From Flavobacterium limicola (GTDB taxonomy: Bacteria > Bacteroidota > Bacteroidia > Flavobacteriales > Flavobacteriaceae): a stretch of 64,000 bases of DNA. The stretch is taken from contig NZ_RBXA01000003.1 in assembly GCF_003634755.1 (NCBI RefSeq), forward strand, positions 434,001 through 498,000, given 5' to 3'. The position numbers and the translations under genes are program-made. The notes under the pieces are model-generated. The model saw nothing but the letters and a program-made list of their open reading frames with translations. It made no database searches and had not been told where the DNA came from. Positions 54,944 through 63,100 of the stretch are shown piece by piece (positions within the stretch are counted from its first letter, which is position 1; each line of letters starts with the position of its first letter).

Positions 54944-55710
54944 GATGTTGTGATTTAGATGATTACTGTTTTATTTGAATTGCTTCCTCAGAACCCGTCC
55001 CACTCCAAAAAAATGTTCTCAAAGGAAAAAACGGGAAAAAAGAAAGCAAGAAATAAGGGGCTTATGGAAGTGGAGAGCTATAAGTCCCGAAGGGTGGCTA
55101 GTGCAACACAGTCATTATGCGCTCGCAGCATCCAGGAGACACTATCTTAGGTGCCTTTTAGTCCGTTTGGAATGACAACAGCAAGCAATAGCATGTTTTT
55201 TAAATTAAAATTATAATAGTAAATGCAATAAGAATAGAGGGTGTTTTAATAAAAGTTGACAATAGTTAAATCTAGAGATGTAGATATTTGCCGGCTATAG
55301 TAGGGTACTTTATTTTATATTAGGTATGATCTATTATTGGCATAATTGTTTCTTGATAAATGGGGGGTTAATTTTTCTTTGTTATTGGATCGAAACATTT
55401 ATACAAGTCCAATTGAAATAGCGAGCCAGTAGTATCAAGAGTTTCAACTAAAATAATACAAGCATACAGTCTCCGTTTATTAGGAGTATCAAAAATTTCA
55501 GCTACCATTTTTTGCGTAGTGTTGTATTAATTTAAAATATTGATTTTTTAGTAATTACGTTAAAAAGCAAATAGTGACAAACATGATACTGTTGGAGTGC
55601 AATGGAAAGTAGCTTGCGGAGTATAAAGAAATGAAGCGGTATTTATGGATGTAATAGCCCGGCTGAGTGTAGAAAGTGAATGTGTGAAGATGAGGAACAC
55701 ACTGGTGCAA

Positions 55711-55747
55711 AAAAACAGTTGCTTATTTTCAAGCTGCTGTTTTTTTT
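55711..55747 (+). terminator. Hairpin with T-run in the gene-poor region
   Basis: AAAAACAGTTGCTT pairs with AAGCTGCTGTTTTT (two mismatches), followed by further T. It may end a small transcript or be a relic of a lost gene. Confidence 0.5.
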
Positions 55748-56119
55748 GTCGTGAAGTGTCTCCGGAATAGAGGGAAATTAACTAATGAATTGAAACAATA
55801 AACTGCTTATTTACCTAAAATGTTCTTATGAAAATGCAAGGCTGACCGACTGAAGTTGCCGAACGGAACAAAGAGAACGACCGAAGAGAGACCGATTTTT
55901 TGCGCGTGTTGTTGGAAACGTGAATGTTGTTTTTTATTTTGTCTATTTTAATTTTATTATTTGCATGACCTTACTTCGATTTGGACCGGTCTTCATTACT
56001 TTACTGAGTGATTGTCATGTTGGATTGGTCTGATTGATACCTTACAATATTAATGGAAGCATCATTGTAAAATGAAATAGTTTTGTAAAGTGAAATCTAG
56101 AAGTTTGGTTATTTTTACG

Positions 56120-56197
56120 TTGTAACACTTCAGTAGTTTTTGGTAGAAAAACTACTTAAACTGACCTGCTATCTATGGAGTATCTGAAGCGTTACAA
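56120..56197. repeat. Nested inverted repeat (78 bp)
   Basis: Outer arms TTGTAACACTTCAG and CTGAAGCGTTACAA pair at 13 of 14 positions. Just inside the left arm is a perfect 10-bp hairpin AGTAGTTTTT/AAAAACTACT with a GGTAG loop. Such nesting could be a structured RNA or a small non-autonomous palindromic element. Confidence 0.6.
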
Positions 56198-56607
56198 TTA
56201 CTTATTATTGCATATAATTATGATTATTAATTTTTAAAAAATTTGCCGACCATAAAGCAAAAAAGAAACATCGAGATACTATTTAGCTATATTTGAATAA
56301 AAGTTAGTTAGCGAAAGCAAATGTTTTAATAGATAATTGATTATAGTTTTTTAATATTATGCAATAGGATGTCTTAGATGTGTTTACTAGAATAAGTAAC
56401 GGCTAAAATTTAATTCCGTATTTTTATAAAGCTGTAAATTTCTTTGCCACAATGTGGTGCAGATTAATGAGTAATCAAGTTTTAAAAAGCTGTTTAATCC
56501 TTCAAATTTATGGCAATTTTTTTTTTAAATAATTGCGAGACTACATTTTACTTGCTACTTAGTGTAGTGAAAAAATATTTTTTTGATCATAAAAATTTAT
56601 TCATAGG

Positions 56608-57141
56608 ATGGTATTAGTACAATTTACAGGATTATCTGGTTCGGGTAAAACAACATTAGCCGAAAATGTTCATCAGTTGTTAGTAGCAGAAGGCTATAAA
56701 GTTGAAGTCATTGACGGTGATGTTTATCGAACAACTATTTGTAAAGATTTAGGATTTTCAAAAGAAGATCGATGTGAAAACATCAGACGTCTTTTTAAGG
56801 TAGGGCGAGATTTTGTTAAAGCAGATACTATCGTTTTGATGTCGGTAATTAATCCATACGAAAATCTAAGAAATGAATTGAGAGCACATAAATTTGTCAG
56901 GACTGTATTTTTGGACTGTTCGATAGAAAATTTGATCAAAAGAGACCCTAAAGGATTATATAAAAAGGCATTACTGCCGGATAATGATAGTAATAAAATA
57001 AATAATTTTACAGGAATTAGTGCTGTTTTTGAGATCCCTTTACGGGCAGACTTGGTATTAAAAACGGATTTAGAAACCGTGTCTTTATCTATTAATAAAC
57101 TGTATAATTTTATCATTGAAAATTTATACAATTGCTCTTAA
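56608..57141 (+). CDS. cysC: Adenylylsulfate (APS) kinase, CysC-like
   Basis: It phosphorylates adenosine 5'-phosphosulfate to PAPS, the sulfate donor of sulfotransferases. At 177 residues it has CysC length. The P-loop is GLSGSGKTT (8-16), followed by IDGD (35-38), LGFSKEDRCENIRR (48-61), VINPYENLR in place of the usual FISPYREDR, LDCSIENL, the KRDPKGLYKKA signature (111-121) and NFTGIS (133-138). The DGDNVR motif reads DGDVYR, a deviation near the APS site. No ATP sulfurylase or reductase gene is adjacent, so the gene is not in an assimilation operon. A sulfotransferase gene two genes downstream suggests that PAPS for sulfation is the purpose. Confidence 0.9.
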   Translation: MVLVQFTGLSGSGKTTLAENVHQLLVAEGYKVEVIDGDVYRTTICKDLGFSKEDRCENIRRLFKVGRDFVKADTIVLMSVINPYENLRNELRAHKFVRTVFLDCSIENLIKRDPKGLYKKALLPDNDSNKINNFTGISAVFEIPLRADLVLKTDLETVSLSINKLYNFIIENLYNCS

Positions 57142-57263
57142 TTGTTAAAAAGTAGATGTATGAAACAAAAAAAATATTAATTTCTTCGTTAGCAAAGCCT
57201 TCACAAAATTTATATATTTACAACGCAAAAGAAATAATTTCTAATTTAATCTTTTAAAAGAAC

Positions 57264-57947
57264 ATGAATCCTTTTTCTATTAAACTCCCAATTTCCTTTT
57301 CGATAGATAAATTGCAAAGTGAATTAGCTATATGTGAAAATGATCTGTGGACTCCCCATTTCAATACACAACGCTATGAAGGCAGCTGGACCAGTATTTC
57401 TTTGAGATCAGCTTCTGGCGAGGTAAATGACATTCTATCTTTTGCAAATAAAGAATACCATAATACTAGTTTACTTGATCTTTGTCCTTATTTTACCGAA
57501 ATTATTAATTGGTTTAAATGTGACAAAGAAGCTATACGGTTGCTTCGTTTAGATCCAAAAAGTGAAATAAAAGAGCACGTAGATAATGATACTTCCTACG
57601 AGGATGGGTTTTTTAGAATTCACATACCTATTGTAACAAATTCTGAAGTTTTTTTTTATGTTAACCATGAACTTGTTCCTATGAGGATGGGTGAGTGCTG
57701 GTACGCCAATTTTCAGCTTCCGCATAGTGTGCAAAATAAGGGATTGAAACCCAGAATTCACCTCACTCTGGATTGTATCAGAAACGCATGGTCAGATGAC
57801 TTATTTACAAAAATGGGTTTTGATATTCATTATTCTTCAAAGAAAAACCAGTATTCAGACGAAGTTAAACAACAAATTATTGCTGAACTCTCCAGAACTC
57901 CATCTGAGATAAATGCCAAAATTATAGCAAGTCTGCAAGCTAAATAG
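57264..57947 (+). CDS. Aspartyl/asparaginyl beta-hydroxylase-like dioxygenase
   Basis: This 227-residue cupin-fold 2-oxoglutarate/Fe(II) dioxygenase-like protein has the AspH-type core. H105 and D107 are in KEHVDNDTS, RIHIPIVTN (H120) is on the next strand, MGECWYANFQLPHSVQNKG carries H154, and PRIHLTLD supplies the Arg/His that bind 2-oxoglutarate. AspH enzymes use two His for iron and often no acidic ligand; the HxD here could provide one. Related bacterial proteins hydroxylate peptides or amino acids. It lies 122 bp after the APS kinase gene and 10 bp before the sulfotransferase gene, so joint function with sulfation is plausible. No signal peptide; cytosolic. Confidence 0.85.
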   Translation: MNPFSIKLPISFSIDKLQSELAICENDLWTPHFNTQRYEGSWTSISLRSASGEVNDILSFANKEYHNTSLLDLCPYFTEIINWFKCDKEAIRLLRLDPKSEIKEHVDNDTSYEDGFFRIHIPIVTNSEVFFYVNHELVPMRMGECWYANFQLPHSVQNKGLKPRIHLTLDCIRNAWSDDLFTKMGFDIHYSSKKNQYSDEVKQQIIAELSRTPSEINAKIIASLQAK

Positions 57948-57957
57948 ATTTAATAAA

Positions 57958-58917
57958 ATGGAAAACATAGATCATCCTCTTTTACATTGGATTCCTTATA
58001 AGTTAATTGAAAAAGATAATGATGTATATTTTGAATGGATCTATCTAGGAGATAGAAAATATACGGATCCGTTTTTTGATGAAACTATTTCTAAATGTAA
58101 AAGCCATCCCTATAATTCAAAAGTAGTTAGAGCAGTAAGTACTATAGAGAATCTTTTGGATTGGTCTAAGCAATTGATTTGTATTGAATTAAAATCGTTA
58201 GTATTTCATGTTTCGCGCTGCGGCTCTACTATATTGAGTCAGTCTTTAGTTACTTCTTCAGGAAATATAATGATTTCTGAAGCTCCGCTTATAGATCAAA
58301 TTTTACGTACTACTGTTTTTGATTTCAAACAAAAGTGTGTTCTTGTTGAAGCGGCAATAAGACTTTTAGGTCAAAAACGATTTCTAGAACAAAAAAATTT
58401 AATTATAAAGTTGGACGCGTGGCATATATTTAATGTTGCCCAATTTAGATTGATCTTTCCGGAATTACCTTTTATGTTACTTTATAGAGAACCATCAGAG
58501 GTCTTAAAATCCCATCAAAAAATGATTGGAATGCATATGGTTCCCGGATTAATACCGCACAGTGTTTTTGGTTTTCCATCTCTGAATATTACAGAAATTG
58601 GTTATAAACAGTATGGTGCATTAGTTTTAGAGAAATATTTCCAGGCATTTCTTGATTTTTATGCAACAGATCAAAATGTCTTAATGTGTAATTATAATGA
58701 CGGAATGCAATCTGTCATAGAGCGATTTATATCTTTTGTTGTCATTGATTATTCAACTGATGAAGTTTCCGAAATGTTTGAACGTTTAAAAAAGCACTCT
58801 AAAAATCAAAACGCGGTTTTTGAAGGAGATTTCTTTTCCGATGAAGTTTTGGCGATAGATCTTACCCAACTTAAAATTTTGTATAAAAAATTAAGCAATA
58901 ATCAAATAAGTATATAA
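57958..58917 (+). CDS. PAPS-dependent sulfotransferase-like protein
   Basis: This 319-residue protein has the 5'-phosphosulfate-binding loop FHVSRCGSTILSQ (83-95), corresponding to the TxRSGSTxL pattern of bacterial sulfotransferases, and a 3'-phosphate-binding region MLLYREPSEVLKSHQKM (173-189). The His and Lys of the catalytic area (e.g. KLDAWHIFN, 151-159) are reasonable candidates. It transfers sulfate from PAPS to a hydroxyl or amino group; acceptor unknown. It starts 10 bp after the hydroxylase gene, so the pair is almost certainly co-transcribed, with PAPS from the APS kinase two genes upstream. Cytosolic by sequence. Confidence 0.85.
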   Translation: MENIDHPLLHWIPYKLIEKDNDVYFEWIYLGDRKYTDPFFDETISKCKSHPYNSKVVRAVSTIENLLDWSKQLICIELKSLVFHVSRCGSTILSQSLVTSSGNIMISEAPLIDQILRTTVFDFKQKCVLVEAAIRLLGQKRFLEQKNLIIKLDAWHIFNVAQFRLIFPELPFMLLYREPSEVLKSHQKMIGMHMVPGLIPHSVFGFPSLNITEIGYKQYGALVLEKYFQAFLDFYATDQNVLMCNYNDGMQSVIERFISFVVIDYSTDEVSEMFERLKKHSKNQNAVFEGDFFSDEVLAIDLTQLKILYKKLSNNQISI

Positions 58918-58940
58918 TTAGAAAAAAGTATTTTCTGTTG

Positions 58941-59435
58941 TTATGCTCTTACTAAATGAAAGTTAAATTTTGAATTGATTAATGTATCTGTAATCTCATT
59001 TTTAGGAATGAAATCAGGTGTGAAATCTGGATTGTAAGACCACAATTGACTATCAATGCGACATCCTAATCTTGTTAAGTAAATTGTGCCAATAAATGTT
59101 TTGTATCCGTCAGCTTCAATTTTTACTTTGATTTTATGGTTTCCTTCATTTAATACATTTCCAACTATAGAATACTGTCCGTTTTGGCTGATTCCTGTTC
59201 TGGTTTTAGTATAAAAACCCGAATCTGAAGCTATTTGTATGTTTGCATTTATCGGATCTTTTGAAACGGCATCTATTGCAAAACCGTTAACAATTGCTTT
59301 TTTTCCAGTTGCAATAAAAGAAGCTAAATTTAGTTCACAATTTGAATTTTCTTTGGCAATTAATTCAAGAGGGGAAGAAAATAATGTCACGGTAGATAAA
59401 ACTGCTGATTGTTGAATAAATGTCCTTCTTTTCAT
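58941..59435 (-). CDS. Small exported protein with a beta-sandwich (dioxygenase/CNA-B-like) domain
   Basis: This 164-residue protein begins MKRRTFIQQSAVLSTVTLFS, a signal peptide with an RR-containing N-terminus that resembles a Tat signal (R3-R4 then T-F-I). The mature domain (IVNGFAIDAVSKDPINANIQ, NGQYSIVGNVLNEGNHKIKV, then KIEADGYKTFIGTIYL) is a transthyretin- or intradiol-dioxygenase-like beta-sandwich, but the Tyr/His iron ligands of true intradiol dioxygenases were not seen. One disulfide could form between the two cysteines left after the signal. Opposite orientation separates the sulfotransferase gene from the collar-protein gene. Function unknown. Confidence 0.7.
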   Translation of the reverse strand: MKRRTFIQQSAVLSTVTLFSSPLELIAKENSNCELNLASFIATGKKAIVNGFAIDAVSKDPINANIQIASDSGFYTKTRTGISQNGQYSIVGNVLNEGNHKIKVKIEADGYKTFIGTIYLTRLGCRIDSQLWSYNPDFTPDFIPKNEITDTLINSKFNFHLVRA

Positions 59436-59504
59436 TAGTTATATATTGTTTTTAAAACTATTTGGATGCGTTTTACAGTTTTTTTAATAAAAAAAATAGT
59501 ATAT

Positions 59505-59512
59505 TATATTTG
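59505..59512 (+). promoter_or_regulatory. Candidate -7 box for the collar-protein gene
   Basis: TATATTTG, exact TAnnTTTG match, 62 bp before the collar-protein ATG in the divergent spacer. The -33 element is not clear. Confidence 0.5.
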
Positions 59513-59573
59513 CAAATATAAAATATAAGTCGCTAATTTGCAACAAGAAACAGATAATAAATAAAATTATATT

Positions 59574-60107
59574 ATGGATGAATACTTAGGAATGATTAAA
59601 ATATTCGCAGGAAGTTTCGCCCCAAGGGGATGGGCTTTTTGCAATGGTCAACTTTTGGCTATTAACCAATATACTGCATTATTCTCAATAGTGGGAACTA
59701 TGTATGGGGGAAATGGCGTTAATAATTTTGGTTTGCCTGATTTAAGGGGTAGAGCGCCAATAGGTTTAGGGCAAGGGCCGGGTCTTTCAAATTATGCTAT
59801 AGGTCAAATGGGAGGGGTTGAAGGAGTTACGCTTACAACAACACAAATTCCTTCACATTCACACCCTTTAAATGTTAATAATGGAAAAGCAGGTGTTGCA
59901 GTGCCAACTGCTTCAAATTCCATAGCAGCTCCTGTAGATGTAAATGGAGATGCTGCAAATGGTTTTTCTCAAACAGCTCCAAATACTCAAATATCATCAG
60001 CTTCAATAGGTGTTACGGGAGGTAATCAACCACATGAAAATATGGCTCCATATGTAGCTTTAAATTATATTATTTGTCTGGAAGGGCTTTTCCCTCAAAG
60101 AAACTAA
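59574..60107 (+). CDS. Phage-tail-collar-domain protein (MdpB/microcystin-dependent-protein type)
   Basis: This stand-alone 177-residue protein starts with the tail-collar pattern EYLGMIKIFAGSFAPRGWAF, then CNGQLLAINQYTALFSIVGT, MYGGNG, and FGLPDLRGRAPIGLGQGPG. It has an internal Gly/Thr/Ser/Asn-rich segment, HSHPLNV, and a hydrophobic end (HENMAPYVALNYIICLEG). Such proteins occur in bacterial chromosomes outside prophages, often in tandem, and are exported or surface-related by unknown routes. No signal peptide is present. It is not part of a recognisable phage. Position between the hydroxylase/sulfotransferase genes and a giant adhesin gene makes it a candidate target or partner of these enzymes. 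Confidence 0.88.
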   Translation: MDEYLGMIKIFAGSFAPRGWAFCNGQLLAINQYTALFSIVGTMYGGNGVNNFGLPDLRGRAPIGLGQGPGLSNYAIGQMGGVEGVTLTTTQIPSHSHPLNVNNGKAGVAVPTASNSIAAPVDVNGDAANGFSQTAPNTQISSASIGVTGGNQPHENMAPYVALNYIICLEGLFPQRN

Positions 60108-60117
60108 AACTTATCAG

Positions 60118-60148
60118 AAGGTGAATCTTAAAAAGAATCACCTTTTTT
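60118..60148 (+). terminator. Terminator after the collar-protein gene
   Basis: AAGGTGA/TCACCTT stem with a 13-nt loop followed by a T-run. Confidence 0.8.
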
Positions 60149-60181
60149 GTTGATTAATTATTTGAATTAATATCATCTTAA

Positions 60182-63100
60182 ATGCAAATTATGAAAGGGA
60201 ATACTACTTTAAAAATTAAAAATTTAATCCTCTTGTTGATTCTGATTAGTTTTGCGCCATTTGCAAATGCTCAATTAGAGGCAGGCGATATTGCTTTTGT
60301 TGGAATTAATTCAGATACAAATCCCAATGAAATAGCTATACTGACCTTAAGTTCCATTGCTAGTGGGCAAACAATATTACTAACTGATTATGCATGGAAT
60401 GGCTCTTCATTAGAAACAGGCAATAGTTTAGCTGAAGGTTTTATAACTTGGACCACTAATACAATAGTTCCTGCCGGAACACTGATTAAAATTACGATAG
60501 GTTCAGGTGCAGTAATAGGTGGAGGTCTTTCGAACTTTGGTTCTGTCTCTGCTACTGGATGGAGTGCCGATGCGATTGCATCTGGTGGTGATAACTGGTT
60601 TGTCTTGCAAGGAAGTATTGCAGCTCCAACTTTTATTTATGCTTACGCCAATTGGAGTACAGCTACCTATGGAATTAAAACTTGGCCAAGTACAGGTGTG
60701 ACCTTCCCGAATGCTACTATTTCTTATTTACCATCTAGTTTATCGAATGGTACAACAGCAAATATTCAAAGTGGAGACCCTTTGTATCATTTTGATAATA
60801 ATGTGTATACAGGAATCACTTCAGGAACTAAAGCTTCTATTTTATTGGCAATTGGCGATTCAGCGAATTGGAGTGGAAGTGAAGTTGATACTGAAACTAA
60901 AGATCTAACCCCTGGAGGTACAAATTTCCCCGGAGTAAATCCAATCTTTACCGTTGGCTCGCCGGTAAGTATTTCTGGGCAGCCTTCTAATATTAGTACT
61001 TGTACCAATACTAATGCCTCCTTTTCCATAGTGGCTTCAAATGCAACTGGTTATCAATGGCAGGTAAATTCAGGTAGCGGATTTACAAATATTGCTAATG
61101 GGGCACCTTATTCAGGGGCTACTACAACTACTTTAACTATTACAGCAGCAACTGCTGGAATGAATGGTTATTTATATCGATGTGTTGCCTCTGGTGCAGA
61201 TTCTGCTAACTCAAATTCAGGAACACTAACAGTTTCTAACATAACTGCATCTAGTATTCAAACTAATGTGAGTTGCTTTGGAGGTTCAAACGGAACTGCT
61301 ATGGTTACTCCCTCCGGTGGAGTTTCTCCATATACGTACAGCTGGTCTCCATCGGGAGGGACCGGAGCAATCGCTACGGGATTGTCAGCAGGAAGTTATA
61401 CTGTAACCATAACAGATGCTATTTTATGTTCGACTACTCGAAGCTTTGTAATCACACAGCCAACTACTATCAGTACGGCAACTGCTGCGCAAACAAACAT
61501 ATCTTGCAATGGAGGTTCTAACGGTTCTGCTTCGGTGACTCCTTCTGGTGGTGCTGGTGGATATACTTATTCTTGGTCTCCATCAGGTGGAACGGCTGCG
61601 ACAGCAACCGGATTAAGTGCAGGAACTTATACTGTAACAGTAACCGATGCTAACGCATGTACGGCTTCTCGTAACTTTATAATCACACAACCAACGGCTA
61701 TTAATACAGCAACCGCTGCACAAACAAATGTATCTTGCAATGGAGGATCTAATGGTTCAGCTTCCGTTACTCCTTCAGGAGGTGCTGGTGGATATACGTA
61801 CTCATGGGCTCCATCTGGTGGAACAGCTGCGACTGCTACCGGACTTGTAGCTGGGACTTATACTGTAACAGTAACCGATGCTAACGGATGTACCGCTTCT
61901 CGTAACTTTACAATCACACAACCAACTGCTATTGTAGCAACTGCAGCTTCTCAAACCAATGTTTCGTGCAACGGAGGTTCTAATGGAGCTGCCTCTATTA
62001 ATATTCCAACAGGTGGAGCGGGTGGATATACCTACAACTGGACTCCAGGCACCCCGACAGGTGATGGAACGAGATCAGTAACAGGATTAAGCGCCGGAAC
62101 TTGGACTTGTACTGTAACTGATGCAAACAGTTGTACTACTGTTGTTAACTTTGTAATCACACAACCAACGGTTATCAGCACAGCAACTGCTGCTCAAACA
62201 AATGTGTCTTGTAATGGAGGTTCTAATGGTTCTGCTTCCGTTACTCCTTCGGGAGGTGTTGGTGGCTATACTTATTCTTGGTCTCCATCAGGTGGAACGG
62301 CTGCTACAGCAACTGGATTAAGTGCAGGAACATATACTGTAACAGTAACCGATGCTAACGCATGTACGGCTTCTCGTAACTTTATAATCACACAACCAAC
62401 GGCTATTAATACAGCAACCGCTGCACAAACAAATGTATCTTGCAATGGAGGATCTAATGGTTCAGCTTCCGTTACTCCTTCAGGAGGTGCTGGTGGATAT
62501 ACTTATTCTTGGGCTCCTTCGGGTGGAACTGCTGCTACAGCAACTGGATTAAGTGCAGGAACTTACACTGTAACGGTAACCGATGCTAACGCATGTACGG
62601 CTTCTCGTAACTTTGTAATCACACAACCAACGACTATCAGTACGGCAACAGCTGCGCAAACAAACGTATCTTGTAATGGAGGATCTAACGGTTCTGCTTC
62701 AGTCACTCCTTCTGGTGGTGCTGGTGGATATACTTACTCATGGGCTCCATCTGGTGGAACAGCTGCGACTGCTACTGGACTTGTAGCTGGGACTTATACT
62801 GTAACAGTAACCGATGCTAACGCATGTACCGCTTCTCGTAACTTTGTAATCACACAGCCAACTACTATCAGTACGGCAACTGCTGCGCAAACAAACGTAT
62901 CTTGCAATGGAGGTTCTAACGGTTCTGCTTCGGTGACTCCTTCTGGTGGTGCTGGTGGATATACTTATTCTTGGTCTCCATCAGGTGGAACGGCTGCTGC
63001 TGCAACCGGATTAAGTGCAGGAACATATACTGTAACGGTAACCGATGCTAACGCATGTACCGCTTCTCGTAACTTTGTAATCACACAACCAACGACTATC

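Larger units (their letters stand above)
54944..56607. other. Gene-poor decayed region upstream of the sulfation genes
   Basis: 54960-55180 is GC-richer and adjoins the DUF932 relic; a leftward fragment SGTGSEEAIQIKQ could belong to the same lost mobile element, unassigned. 55200-55700 is AT-rich with no feature. 55840-55910 is a purine-rich, GC-richer patch of unknown nature. A hairpin with T-run and a nested palindrome are listed separately. No intact gene or tRNA was recognised, and no clear promoter for the downstream APS kinase gene. Confidence 0.45.

Noticed and set aside
54960..55175. Two overlapping rightward frames rich in Lys/Arg
   Set aside because: Composition comes from purine-rich DNA next to a mobile-element relic; no conserved motif and weak starts.
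59574..60107. Collar protein as evidence of a prophage
   Set aside because: No capsid, portal, terminase, lysis or integrase genes nearby; chromosomal stand-alone collar proteins are common.
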